64,000 nucleotides of DNA from Hyposmocoma kahamanoa (taxonomy: Eukaryota > Arthropoda > Insecta > Lepidoptera > Cosmopterigidae), in contig NW_020653750.1 in the NCBI RefSeq assembly GCF_003589595.1, positions 3,834,134 through 3,898,133 of the forward strand, given 5' to 3'. This document shows, piece after piece, positions 34,150 to 47,200 of the stretch. Both the position numbers and the translations under genes were made by a program. A model generated the notes under the pieces. That model saw only the letters and a program-made list of their open reading frames with translations. It did no database searches and had not been told where the DNA came from. Numbering within the stretch: the stretch's first letter is position 1; each line of letters begins with the position of its first letter.

Positions 34150-34233
34150 ATGCTAAAATTCATCCGCGGGAAGGGCCAGCAGCCCTCAGCCGAGCGGCAA
34201 AGACTGCAAAATGAACTCTTTGCCTTCCGCAAG
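34150..34233 (+). CDS. l(2)gl: First coding exon of lethal(2) giant larvae (Lgl), partial gene
   Basis: The exon encodes 28 residues beginning MLKFIRGKGQQPSAER and ending ELFAFRK. This matches what I recall of the N-terminus of insect Lgl (Drosophila starts MLKFIRGKGQQPSA) and, more loosely, vertebrate LLGL1 (KLKQELFAF). Lgl is a WD40-repeat scaffold of the basolateral cortex. It acts with Scribble and Dlg and is antagonised by aPKC phosphorylation to set apico-basal polarity and neuroblast asymmetry. The WD40 repeats and the aPKC sites lie in later exons that are not seen here. The ATG follows a pyrimidine-rich acceptor ending ttttgttgcag at 34140, and the exon closes with AAG/gtgagt, a phase-0 donor at 34234. 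In LLGL1 the homologous sequence continues as T-V-E-H-G-F-P, which would begin exon 2. I did not find an equivalent in the next 29.7 kb, so intron 1 is very long or the gene is broken off. The identification is from a short exon but the match is distinctive. Confidence 0.85.
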
Positions 34234-36351
34234 GTGAGTACATATGCATTAAGCTAGAAAAACAATACTTTTATTGTTCACATATATTGTATAAAAGGAA
34301 AATTTTTTGTACACTCAAGATGTAATTGATAACAACCATAAAGACATCCTTGTGGTTGAGTATATATATATTTTATACACTTTTAGTAGTGCGCTATATA
34401 TCTTAAAACAAGATATTTAGATGTACATATACTTGAGAAACTATGATTTACATGTCACCAATTTCTCAATTAGTTTATAAAAATAAGAAATATAAATAAT
34501 TAACGTGATGTGTACATAATACAAGACTTTTATTTACTGAATACTTATATTTAACAAAAATCATTTTATAGTATCTGATTTACATAGTATTATTACATTA
34601 GTGTTGTACTAACAGCACACCTAATATTTAAAGGGAATCTATAACCAGTAGTAGGACATATATTGAGTTAATGACATTGTTATTGAATATGCTTTAACGA
34701 AAACATTATATCCAGTTAATCTCACATAATTTTAGTATTGTGTTTCTGTATATGTCCAAGCTGTGTGCATGCTCCACTGTCAACCTCATATTAACATGTA
34801 TAGTTCATAATGCCTTACTCTGTAATCTTGGTATAATTGAAAATAAAAGGTAAAAAAGCAAAAAAAATCAGTAACAATGAAGTTAGACAACAGATAACAT
34901 GTGTGATTTAATTCACTTTGATGGAGTTTAGTAGATATTTTTTTTGTAAATCCAAATATGTCCTATGTTCTAAGACATTTTTGTGCAATTAGCCAACATA
35001 CCAAAAATAAGTATGTATTCATTAGTATATCTTTCGCCTGTGAAGAGATTACAAATCTGTAGTTTGTAAAATTTTGGCATATTGCATTTGCGTCCTCCAC
35101 TTCTTTTTCAGTCATTTCGTAAACCACATTACAATATGGTATTTACGCATTTGACACTAACTATCCAAAGGCATAAATGTTAAGTTAAACATTTCTAAAG
35201 TAATTTTTTCCTTTAAAACTTTAAAAAGTTCTGGAACGTGCCTATATAAAGAGTATCTAAATGTGCTTGAAAATCGTATAACCTGAATTAACAAATGTTT
35301 GTTTTTGTATAATCTTATCACGCCCAACCCTATGTATTTGCTTTCAGATTAGATGTGTCATTTAATTTTTACAGCGACTATTTTCTAACTGTTTAAATTG
35401 TGCCATGGTCACAGTACACTATAGTGTTACGAAACAATTTTTATCTTGACACTTTAAAATAAATTATTACCTGAATAACAAGGCAATCTGATATTGTTAA
35501 ATGATTAATATTTTGTACTTTAACAAATGTTACAAAGACAACACCATTTTTAAAAAAGTGTATAAAAGGGGCAATGAAAAGACATATATTAAATTATATG
35601 CATGAAATAAATAAATAAATAATAAATAAATATTTTATGAAATGAAGAGAATGTGGTACCATCTACAAAGTGTACTCATGTCAATAACGCCTTTTTTCCC
35701 CTTCTATCTTTTTATTTTTGTGTTAGATTTCAATTTAAAATTATTATTATTATTATTATTAATGAGTTTTTATGTATTTCTATGTGTACATGTAACTTAT
35801 GGATATTACTACAGGTGTCACATATTTATATCGATAAAATCATGACATATCTTTGGAAATGTTATTGCATTTAGTCAAAATAACCAGTCAAGATAGAGTT
35901 TTTATTTATTTTGTTTGATGGAAAAGGGATTGATTCATACACTTGTTTCAATAAAAATAATAATTGGTAATGTACAAAAAATCTTTTCTTTAACAAATTA
36001 ATTAAAAAACATATTACGTCCAACAATAATAGCACAACAACATAATACAATACAACAAATAACAACACAGCAACAACAGTTCAGGTTTGTTTTAGAACTG
36101 TATTGGTTTCAGCCTTGAATTTGGTTCATTTGTTGAGACTTGTTGAATAGTGCCGATGCCTCATGATGGCACCACGTGAGATTCATTGAAATCAAGGACA
36201 TTTTTTAACGAATATTGTACTATAATCATACAATTGTACAAATTAATCATAGAAGCTAGTTATTAAACTTTGTATACTATAATTTTTATGAGTTGCTTTG
36301 AGATTGAACATACAAATTTGTTTTAAGTAAGAAGTTTTATTAACTGTTATG

Positions 36352-36466
36352 TAGTCAAGAGCATGTCAAGCTTTGACACTTTGTACTTTGGACCGTTACT
36401 ATCGTAAGCGGCATGGAGTTGAAGTTAAATCTTAAGTGTCAAGCTTGACGTGCTCTTGACCCTGTA
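36352..36466. mobile_element. 115-bp palindromic MITE, copy 1
   Basis: The inverted ends of about 30 bp read (tagtcaagagcatgtcaagc) and, from the other side, (tacagggtcaagagcacgtc), both leading into ttgacactt. The centre, with blocks actttggaccgtt and ctatcgtaagcggcat, is nearly identical to copy 2 at 51,346-51,463. Confidence 0.83.
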
Positions 36467-38029
36467 CCCATAGACTAGACAGCTTTTTGTTATATCTCAA
36501 TTTTATCATATACTGCGTCTTGCAATAGAGGGAATTCCCCAATCAGAGATCAATCAACATTATTTTCATGTGCAAATTGTAAAATGCGCAATGCAAACCG
36601 AAACAATAATGAAATCCACCATCAAATAATTTTTTATATCAAATAGCAACAATAAATCTTGATAGTGTATGTGTTCGTAATCTACCATATGCACAAGAGC
36701 GATGGGTACAGCTTTATCATTCAGGCGATAAGCCTGTGTGATAGTATTGAATCAATATCTTTGTTGATATTTAAACATCAAACTTTCCAATGTCCATTAT
36801 TCATAATTTCCAACCTTCAGCTGCTATATACATACATGAATGGATACCTCGTCCTATTGATTCTGTCTACATTTGTAGTTCCAATAAAAAGCTTACATAA
36901 TACTTATGCAACTTACAACTAACCAGACTAGTTTATTCTTTCACAATATTCCCACGCTCCACTGCTTATGGATCACGTCTAAGTGATCAAAAAGATGATT
37001 GAAAAATTTAGTTACGCAATATGAAATTTCAAATTTTGTACAATTTTCAATAGCTATGAATTTTTTCATATTATTATGCTAGTTTTGATGATTTTATTTC
37101 TAATTTATGGAGTCGCATACATTTTTGTACGTGCCCGTTAGATAGTTTTAATGCTATCTTCGTATTATTTAGTGTATGTGTTTCGCTTACTCCCATAATA
37201 TAAAAAAGAAAATGGGATAATTTAATTAAAAACACAACCTTGTCTCGTCTCAAAAGAAGTTCTCTTCTTCTTACGATACAGAAATGAAATTCCTTTGTTG
37301 AAGAATTCTTATGTCAATAAAGTAAAATATGACATTCCTTCTACCTTAGTAGATTAAAAAACAAACGCTGTGTACGGAGATCTAAGCACCTACGAACCTT
37401 ATTTTGAAACTCCTACCTACCAAAACAAAGTGTGAAATACCCTTGTAGAGCGCTTACATGTTCCATAGTTACGATACCATACTAACGATTTTCGAATTAT
37501 TACTCGCACCTTCATCAAAGGCCCGCTGCCGCGGTAGCGCAATATCGAAAGGTAATATGAGCTAGAAGTATACAATCTAGCAAAATTATTCTTTATTAAC
37601 AATACAATTGTCACTTGCTTCAATTTTGCGGCCTAAATTGGCAGTTATGACATTTTCATATGTGTATGTAGATTTGCTAGATGCACCTGAGTATTATTTC
37701 TTGTCGATTATCTTGAAATGTAACGCCGTGTATATATGTATAATATTCTGTATTATATATTTTTTTCTTTAACCATGTTACAATTGTTCCTGATTTACTT
37801 CACAGTTATTATATTATTGATTAGTACAAGTTTAGCTTAAATAATAACTTTATCAATGTATATACATATAGTTGACAGATCGGAGCTCGATAAACAACTA
37901 ATATTATCCTTAACTACACTGAATTCTTCAAAATTCTTGAAAAATTTCTTTGCAAGTACAGAATTTAAACGGAAGGAGAACTTGAATATTCATGTATCTA
38001 TCAGTCTGTTCAGAAATATTGATATGTAT

Positions 38030-38135
38030 GTACGGACAACGGCACACCAGACTACAGGTTTTTGTTCGAAAATCGCCTCCAGTGCAACGGAACAAAATAC
38101 GTCTAATGTGTAGCTTGATGTGCTAGCGTGTGTAC
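38030..38135 (-). repeat. Repeat F, copy 2
   Basis: Reverse-strand match to 11,797-11,900: gcgctagcacatcaagct-like, then cactggaggcgattttcgaa, then ggtgtgccgttgtccgtac. Here it is not accompanied by the GGGGGCCTACC ends. Confidence 0.7.
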
Positions 38136-38195
38136 ACAGAATTAATCGAATTTTTTATTACTTGTTTAAAGTGTAAGCAAGGCAAAAAGTATTTA

Positions 38196-38236
38196 AACAC
38201 TGATGTTCTAAATCTAAACACTAAAACATCAGTGTT
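38196..38236. repeat. Hairpin: 12-bp perfect inverted repeat
   Basis: aacactgatgtt (38196-38207) and its complement (38225-38236), with a 17-nt loop. Confidence 0.75.
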
Positions 38237-38624
38237 ATGGAGAACTCCACCGTGTCTCCTTTGCCGAACATGATACCTAACGAAAGATAACATAAAACAG
38301 CTCATTAAATCCTGGTAGACATATTATCACTGTAATATAGAATAAGCAGCTAACTGCTTGTACCTATGTGAGCTTAAGTTTGTAGCTCAATGTAGTTAAC
38401 GAATACAAGTTAAAAGATTCTAGCTGATTTGTAATCAGCTACATGGCGGTGTAGTTGAGCGCGATTGAAAAGCGGATCAATAACTGCCTACCTGGAACCT
38501 GGGATGGGAACGGTTCTTGGAATATGACGACCCACGCGCTAGGGATCTAGGCCATTTGTTTATTTGTATATAACACGCTTTACCTTTATTTGCAATATGC
38601 AAATTATTTGCTATATGTTTTTAT

Positions 38625-38908
38625 TTGGCCATCTAAACACAATGTCCTTTAAGGAAAAGGTAGTGCGCTATATCCACCGTAAATATTAGACAACATCACA
38701 TACGATTGTCTGATCTCAAAGTAAGTAATTAAAGCATTTGTTTATGGAAATCGGAAACAACGACACGGTACCACAAACACAGACCCGAGACAATGTAGAA
38801 AAGTTGGTTTTATTACATTGACTCGGCCGGCAAGCGAACCCGGGACGTAAGAGATGACGGACACTATGGAAACCGGTGTGCAAGCCACTCGACTACATAG
38901 GTCGTTAA
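38625..38908 (-). repeat. tRNA-derived SINE (family D)
   Basis: On the minus strand a tRNA-like head (gtcgagtggcttgcacacc) leads to the B box gggttcgcttgcc at 38829-38841. A body running to ggccatctaaacacaatg and gtgcgctatatccac-like blocks (plus-strand spelling, about 38,627-38,680) follows. I recall such a body from abundant lepidopteran SINEs. The tRNA fold is not intact. Confidence 0.65.
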
Positions 38909-39244
38909 AAATATGCGTTGGATATTATATAATTTCTTGACGATTATTTAATGCTCTGTACAAAATTACTATATAGAGCATTCGATTTTTCGTGAAAACG
39001 TTTGTTTATGAATTTTCAACTTTACAAACAATTTATTGTGAGTGTTCTTATGCAATAGGCGCATATTCTAACAATTTAATTATGTTTTTATTACTAACGT
39101 TGTCCTTAAGTAAAATGTATATAGCAAATGTATGGACCCTGTTGTCTAGATACATAAAAAAATCTGCAAGCAGAAGATATATAGACTTTTTTTTAGTAGA
39201 TTTGGTCTGATTTTCGCCTTTTATTTTTAATCATTTCGGGATTT

Positions 39245-39650
39245 CTGAGAGCTCTACGGAGAGACATTGGCTCTCTGTGTGTATTCTAGAGTTCTTTATA
39301 ATGGGGAGTGGTTTGACAAACTTTTGGAATTGTCTCGTTTCCACCATCGCACCTCCCGCCAAAGGGGTAGAGTCCATCCCCACATCTTAGATGCCTGGCA
39401 TTGTAAGACCACGCGGGCCTATCATTCGTTCCTTCCTCGAACCTGTAAAATGTGGAATGATCTTCCTCCTGAAGTATTTCCTTGCGCTATGACATGGGGT
39501 TCTTCAAAAAGCGTGTTTCCAGGGCTCTATAAGGCTGGCAACGCGTAGGCAGCTCGTCTCATGTGGCAAATGTCCATGGGCGACGATGACCACCTCCCAT
39601 CAAGTGGCTTGTCTGCTCGTTTGCCTCCTTCTTTACATAAAAAAAAGCTT
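39245..39650 (+). pseudogene. 3' fragment of a non-LTR retrotransposon (RT C-terminus plus 3'UTR)
   Basis: The sequence reads ALRRDIGSLCVF, shifts frame, then FHHRTSRQRGRVHPHILDAW, SFLPRTCKMWNDLPPEVFP to a stop at 39546-39548. This pattern (RRD-SLCVFYR, HHRT-R, HPH-LD, SFLPRT-WN-LP-VFP) is what I recall at the C-terminus of many insect LINE reverse transcriptases. The 3'UTR contains gggcgacgatgaccacctcc and catcaagtggcttgtctgct, common at lepidopteran LINE ends, and closes in a short A run. It is 5'-truncated like most LINE insertions, and frameshifted. Confidence 0.8.
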
Positions 39651-40607
39651 ATAATTATCCACTCTATGTCCATTGAAATTTGGATAAATATACTCTGCTG
39701 ACTCTTCCCATCTCTTACAATATGACATAGAAGAGCTCGTTTAAACGTATAAACGAGTTCATGGAATTCAGTTGTGATAATTTTAGGGTGTGTAAAAGAC
39801 AGCTACAGCAACCACTAGTGTAACAATCACGAAGTAATACAACGAATTGTTGAAGTGAAAACAATAAAAAAAATTAAATTGAAAACAAATTAATTTCGTA
39901 ACGAATGTAGTTATGTTGTTGCTTTAAACTATGTATAGTTTATGGTTTTATCGAACGACTAAGTCTTTTGAGTAAAAATTAAAAAAATAATTGTAAGTTA
40001 CGGTTTTTTTTATGTTTATGCTGACGAAAATACTCAATTTTCAAAGAATGTTTTCTCTGAAACTATACATATTAGTTACACTGGCGTTTTACTATCGTAT
40101 TTGTATTTATTCAATCTATAATATAATCTGGAATATAAAAAGAACATCACGAAATTGGAGTTTATAAAGCACTGTGCCCCGTAAGAGTACCTCGGGAGCT
40201 AGTCTTAAAATTAAAATCTTATACAGAAAAAGATCCTTACGTCAATGGTAGCGGGTACATAGAGTTATGTATACTTCCACAGTGCTTATTATTTTACCGA
40301 ATAATGTTTTTTTTAACTGAATCTTATTATTTTATCTTCAGATTGTTACATTAACTTCCTCGTGTTAATGTCTTCTCAGTTACATAATGAAAAAATAATC
40401 GTTTCGATACATTGTCGGTTGATGATTCACACATCAAAAATGTTGATTTGGTTGCGGAACCGATAATACGATGAACTTGAATCGACAGCATTTTAATTCT
40501 TTCATATATTAAATAATAATTCTAGCCAATTTTTAACTTGTAGGTACTAAATTGAACTCTGAAACTAAAAAGTTAGGAGAACGAAATATTTTTTTAAATA
40601 ATAATGT

Positions 40608-40800
40608 GCTAACCAGCCACACCAATTACCGGATCTCAAACTAGGGAATTCCCAGTACTATGAGTACCAGACCAACGGGATTCAATTCAGGGCACTACCC
40701 AGAACACCTAGACTAGAACAAATTTAGAAATTGTCATTTTCTTAAGTTGGTCCTATTGGTCCATCCAACACCCACATAACAAACCGTTGGACCACCAAGG
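40608..40800 (-). repeat. SINE family C, copy 2
   Basis: On the minus strand it reads aatttctaaatttgttctag, ctggtactcatagtactggg, aattccctagtttgagatcc, paralleling 26,665-26,800 block for block. The tRNA-like head is missing or too decayed to see. Confidence 0.6.
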
Positions 40801-42675
40801 TCGTAAAAAATATATAAGCATAATTATTTTCCCTTCTTTGTCCACTTTAGCTTTTCAGTAGGTAACAATATTTTTCGTAGAGTCTTATGCAAACTGGCGT
40901 GGCAACCTACACCAATTAGGCTGCGCTCTCGTGCCCTAGGAGCGAGGGCGTCTCCTACTATATGCTAATACCGCTAATTCTATATATGTTATTCTATGTC
41001 TGGTCAATACATGTCGCGTATTATCTATCATCTATGAACAATTTCAAGCACACTTTTCACATGGTTGTAATGGAAAATGTGTGTACTTAATTAAACGCAC
41101 CACAAATCCAATAACAGTCCTACGCATTTGTGCGTCAGTTTACTTAACTAAGAACGTAACGAATTTCGAAAAATAACTTTCCCTTGCAGTTTTTATTTAC
41201 AACGTTTTAACCCAATTTTCTTTTCGAAAACTTCTTGATAAATTCCTAGAATTATGAAACTGTGAAGCTCGAAATATTTATCTATTTATGTTACATACAA
41301 TTACTAAGTACTCGACGCTCAACTATCTAATTTTTTTATTACTCATCTATCGGCTCAATCACGATCTTCCATAGCAGTTGTGCTATAACTATTCTATCAA
41401 TTACTCTGGTCGTGACCACATTCCACGTGCTAACACCGTCTTGCTCGTTTTGTATTGTCTACTCTCGTAATTACGAAACTCTTTGGTGCTCCACTTCAAA
41501 CCTCTCGCCTCTAACCGGGTTTGGTTTATTTGGATTTCTAAGTCGCTTCTATTTTTATTTGCGTTGTTATCTAATCAGTATATTTGTCATAAATTTTTAT
41601 TATATATCAAAAAAATCTTAAACAGTATGTGACAAAATAAATTAGGTATGTTAATGTTCCTATCATAACACATCAATGCTAGCGTTTCTTTACGACCCAA
41701 CAATTTAACTAAAAACTTCGAAGGCCAATAAATTATCAGAGCACTCATGAAATGACAGTCTGCTACGTCATTACGATCAATAGGCTCCATTGATGTAAAC
41801 ACGAGCACTGATTGCGCATCCAATCATTCCCAACTAAATAATACATACAGCAACACCAAATGAATTGTATTCTGGCTAGTATGATTGCTATTGTATTTAT
41901 TTTCGTTTATTCCCACTCGCAGACGGCTTTGAAACTGACCAGACTTCGATAGGTGTTCTATTTGAATACACTCGTAGCTTGCGGAATTTTAATCTGATGT
42001 TGTAAAAATAAAAAAATCGAAGCGAACATGTGGCCTGATGCGGCTTCGTGGGTTACGTGAGTTATTGCGATTTCCTCATGGTGGATGAGCCGCGTATCGC
42101 ACAGCTCATGACTAATTCTATTAACTTCCCAACTTAGAAGTCATTCAGGAATAACTATGTATTATGTACCACTTGACCCTTTATTTATCCGTATAAATTG
42201 CCCTTAGGTCGGCATTAACATATTTTGCTGTTTCTTTGCCTTAACAACTGACGAATATGTCCCATTCATTCAACAGCAAGATCTCGGCCAAGTCATCCAA
42301 TTTGCCTGACATTCCGGCGTCAAACGAGTTGCGCGACTCGTTACACAGGCCACATATCTTAACCCCATTTACTCTGCCTCATTGCCTAAATAGACAAATC
42401 ATCCCATGGTTTCTTACTATTCTGGTACGCCGACTAATAATGTCAATTTATTTTATAGTTGTTTGACAGTTGCCTCGAATTCCCAGGTTGACATTTCCTG
42501 AAGATGTGTCTTGCTCATTGGTAACATCGCGGTTTCTCACTTCCCCTAGACAAGTTATACAGTGATTTATCGCCAATGTTTTACTGCTTTACTACGGTCC
42601 TTTTTGAGGAACACCTTTTTATTTGGATTATATACTTTTATGTGGTTTTCCATCGCGTTTAAGTAAATTTTTTCT

Positions 42676-42900
42676 TAACCGACTTTAAAAAAGGAGGAGG
42701 TTCTCAATTCGACTGTATGTTTTTCTTTTTTTTTATATGTATGTTACGCGATTACTCCGGTATTTGTGAACCGATTTTCATGATTCTTTTTTTTTTTTTT
42801 TTTGAAAGAGTGTACCTCTATAGTGTTCCCATTTAATTTTGAAGAAAATCATCCACCTCTAAGAGTGGCTGTTCACGCATGAAGGTTCATTTTTATAAAT
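42676..42900. repeat. Dispersed repeat G, copy 2
   Basis: Begins accgactttaaaaaaggagg, then ctcaattcgactgta, a T-rich run, gtgaaccgattttcatgatt, another long T run and cacctctaagagtggc. It is the most complete of the three copies here. Confidence 0.75.
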
Positions 42901-43171
42901 AGCTTCTAAATTTTATTATAAGGAGCAATTATTTTAATGTTTGATTTTGTTATTTTCCAATTCAAGGCGTATCAATATTTGCTGCTCCCACTAACCAAGC
43001 GTTCATACGCGTTCATCAGAGTTCGTCGTAGTATTTTTTGTTGTAACCCTAAAATCTAATTTGAAAGATTTCTAAGTGCTGGCGCTTGATTTACAACATA
43101 CTACATACACAATCATGATCAGATCGCGAATATTTCTTGAATTTTTGAAATAATTTTATTCGGTAATATTA

Positions 43172-43628
43172 GGGGTTAAAGTATGAAATTGCCNNNNNNN
43201 NNNNNNNNNNNNNNNNNNNNNNNNNNNNNNNNNNNNNNNNNNNNNNNNNNNNNNNNNNNNNNNNNNNNNNNNNNNNNNNNNNNNNNNNNNNNNNNNNNNN
43301 NNNNNNNNNNNNNNNNNNNNNNNNNNNNNNNNNNNNNNNNNNNNNNNNNNNNNNNNNNNNNNNNNNNNNNNNNNNNNNNNNNNNNNNNNNNNNNNNNNNN
43401 NNNNNNNNNNNNNNNNNNNNNNNNNNNNNNNNNNNNNNNNNNNNNNNNNNNNNNNNNNNNNNNNNNNNNNNNNNNNNNNNNNNNNNNNNNNNNNNNNNNN
43501 NNNNNNNNNNNNNNNNNNNNNNNNNNNNNNNNNNNNNNNNNNNNNNNNNNNNNNNNNNNNNNNNNNNNNNNNNNNNNNNNNNNNNNNNNNNNNTTCAGTA
43601 CAAATCGGCAATTTCATACTTTAACCCC
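43172..43628. mobile_element. TA-target TIR element, both ends visible around 400 Ns
   Basis: The left terminus ggggttaaagtatgaaattg (43172 onward) is repeated exactly in reverse at 43607-43628. TA dinucleotides lie outside both (43170-43171 and 43629-43630). The whole interior is a gap of exactly 400 Ns (43194-43593), so its true length is unknown. Only ttcagtacaaatc remains on the right inner side. The inner sequence differs from the copy at 24,497 (ctattgcaataaaac). Confidence 0.85.
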
Positions 43629-43779
43629 TATTATTACAATATTTCAGTATTTTTTCATCCTGGTTCAGCCATTCACCATCAGGTGGCGTTTTAATAAAAA
43701 AAAAATTAGTATATAATAGCTAACTATTACACGTTAGATGGCGCTAAAACTAATTTTTCGCTACACTAAGAACTCACTG

Positions 43780-44250
43780 AGCGGTTTTCACCCACGTCTG
43801 CCGCGGGACCGCGGCATCTGTAGAATGTAATAGTTAAGTATGTAAAATTACTAGCACATTACACGGCGCGTTTTACGCCTGTAGTGGTGACGGTTGCTCG
43901 CGGTTGCCGCGGCGGGGTACTAGTAGAACTGCGCAGGACGTGATCACCTGCGCGCTTGGCGGCCGTCGTCGCCCGCGCACTTTGGCGGTCGGTTCAGGCG
44001 CAACGTGGTGCAGGCGCACGCGGGATGGGTTCTCTATTAACCGCGCGACTTACAATTAACTCCCACTAACTTCGCGGTCCGTTTCGCAATCGTAACGGTT
44101 TCGTGCCCGCAACCGCGGCGGCTACGTGCCCGCACAAATTTGCTGGGTCGTGAGTATTGAAATAAAACCGCTGTCCACCGGCGGGCGCGGATGGAAACCG
44201 CTCCGTGAATTGTTAACCTTATTAATTTTAAACTGACGCTACTCAACGAG
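43780..44250. promoter_or_regulatory. CpG-rich patch, possible promoter or first exon
   Basis: The segment is strongly GC- and CpG-rich against an AT-rich background. It holds a short GC palindrome at 43799-43816 (tgccgcgg, ga, ccgcggca). On the minus strand a good donor-like gtaagt sits at about 44,050, which could end a non-coding first exon of a minus-strand transcript. No protein family is recognised in any frame. It could also be GC-rich transposon sequence or a conserved element inside the l(2)gl intron. Confidence 0.35.
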
Positions 44251-47200
44251 GGATGTGGTTCTACCTAATCGACATCGCGACAGTTCGAAACCATATGGCT
44301 GTTTTTAATATTAAAAAAATATTCCATTTTTCATACTATACCTACCTACTATACCTATAAAAATGGTGTATTATTAAAATTATATAAATTATTATTATTG
44401 TCTTAATGGCGGCCACTAGGCTTGGGCCAGTGTCAGTTTTATAAGAATCATATAAAAAATATGGCGATCGTCGCCAGTGTCAGTTTTCCATTATACGTTA
44501 CCACGGGTTGGTGAAGCTGTCACTGTCAAGAGTAAACTCAAATCATCAACGAATTTAATAAATTAAATTATGCTGGTTTTTTATGAAGCATTTTATTTTA
44601 TTTATTTTTTAAATGCGTTTGCTATGGAAATTTAAACAAAGTAAGAAATAGTAATAAGAAAACCAATCTTTCGATTTTCCTGCAGCTTCAATCCAACCTT
44701 GTTTTATTTTGAACTTATTGGAAAAGCTTAAAAATTAAAAATACTCTACGTTTAATCTACGAGTATAATGGAATTTAAATATACAAATTATCTAAAACAA
44801 TAATACACTTACATTTTTCTTCAAGCAACAGCAACATACAAATTGACATGAAATATATTAAGAATATGAAACGATTGTCCGAAATTTGAGTTGTGTTAAA
44901 GTTACTCGAAATAAAAGGTTTAGTAATAATAATAAAATAAAAGAAATCAATTTAACGTGAATGCTTTTCGCTTCGATATTTTAGGGACTTTAATTACAAA
45001 GATCATAGTAAGAAATTCAAACATTTCAGTAAACATTTATTGTCGATAAACATTAAGTCATCGTAAATGAACATCACTATATTTGAGTCTAGAAATTTCT
45101 ATGGAGACAAAAGAAACATTAAATTATAATAGAAATAGTAACTAAAAATGCAAATAGCCGGTGGAATGTTATCTCACTGGTTTTAAAATTTTTGTTTTCA
45201 CTCCAATTTTACAAGGTGTATCGCTACAACTTGGTATTTTCACGTTTTACAAGAGATCTTGTATGTACAACGATCGCCATGTCACTGTGACGATGTTTGT
45301 AGGCGTGTCACCTCGATATGATCAAAATGATCGAACCACGCCCCCATACCAAATCTCCCCTTTTTTCTATATCTATGGTATGGACGTTCATTCAACCAGG
45401 GTGCTAGAACATAGATCACTATGTCAACGAAATCGATTCCTTGCAGCAGGAAATGTCAAATTAAATACTATTTGAAATCAAGACTTAAAGTATTTCGAAA
45501 CCTCAAAGGGATTGTGTTAAACGAACTCACAGCTAGTGAGGAAACATTAAAATTATCGATTATAATGCTACTTAAAAATTTACTGCGAAATGTAGTCTCT
45601 ATCGCTTTACAAATAGCTGTACATAAAAAACTACAGGTTTCCTCAGTGAAGCGTACTACACTGTCATCATCGAAAATGTAAAGTTTTTATTTTCTTTTTA
45701 CAATGATTGATAGAACTAAAGATAGAGTACCAGGCTGTACGTACTTTCATCTTTTGTATGCGGACAATCACCTCGAAGGTTGTGAGCTAACAGACGTGTT
45801 TTATCCTTGAGCACTTACTGATACTACGTTACGAGTTGCCAGTATGCTTGCTTTAGGTATGTTACAAGTTTCCTATGTTATTATTCTAAAACCCATTCCT
45901 GCTTTATCTGAACGACTTCGTCAATCGATAAGAATTATAAATAGCTCTTTTTATTTACGTAAGGTGTTATTCAAATTTCTTCTTAGTTTTTTTTTTCATT
46001 ACTAACCCTGCCCCATTGCAAAGACCTCTAGTTATTTATTCCAACTTGTTTTATTAATATTTATCTCAAATTATAAGTACTACCCATTAGAGTATCGAAG
46101 TGTGTGTGATCACCAATTGGGAAACCTCAACAACAAATAATATTTACATTGCTCCAGGAGCAGCTTCAAGGAAGCCATATCACGTGTGATATCAGAACTG
46201 GATGCACCTGCTTGTATTGTGGACTTAGAAGCCGTATAATAAAGTTCGTCGCACTATCGATTGAGCAGTTCGTGATAGCTCCTTTACGTACCTACATATG
46301 TGTTATTACTAGTAGATTTTTCAACAATTGTTTGAAACGATTTATTTAATACGAGAAATGTTTTTTTTGTATTTCTTAATTCATATTCTTTTCAAGAACA
46401 CAATAGCAAAGAAATTTGAGGCAATTCGATTAATAGTTTTTCGAATTGTCTTATTATTACCAAGTGTTTTTGATTTATTTTAAGGTAAAAAAAAAGAAAC
46501 AGAAAACAATTAAATTTCGTTAAGTAGCGCAGCATGATAGAACAGGTGCTTGATAAAATACCTTACATTCGTGTACGTTTGTGTCCCTTATAGGAATTAA
46601 AATTCAAAAAAGTACAATAGCTCGAAAGTACCTACATAAATTTATTTTAAATAATTAGTTAATGCCATTATTGTATTCTTTACTCGCATTTGAAGCGAAA
46701 TGCAGATTTAATTTTCAATTCATAGCCGATGGATTGTTTTGCATCCTTATTGCACAACCTACTATTTTCTTCAATCGTCGTAGCTTAGAAGTGCTGATTT
46801 CAAGATTTTCATCCAGTAATCTTGGCTTGAAACTGTTTGCATTGCTTATGGTTTGGTTTGTTGAAATTCAGTGGTCCTAATTCCTGAAATGTGCTTGAGA
46901 AACCTCATACGGCCTTAGCATCGCAAATATAGCAAGCGTAGGTTGTGATGGGGAGATCAACTCCGCAACGCGGCGCAGCACTGTTGACGTCTCGAATTCT
47001 CTCGAATCGATACTCTGTGTCCCGCACTACTTTTTTTCACTTTGAGAGCTAACGTTCCCGCAAAAAAAATGGAAGTTTGATACTTTTGTTTATATCTGTA
47101 ATTTCTGCTTTATATTAGTTACGTTATAACTTTCCATCAGTTGGACCATCTGTCGTTTTCGATATCGTTATAAAAACCACGGCAACAATCAATACAACAA

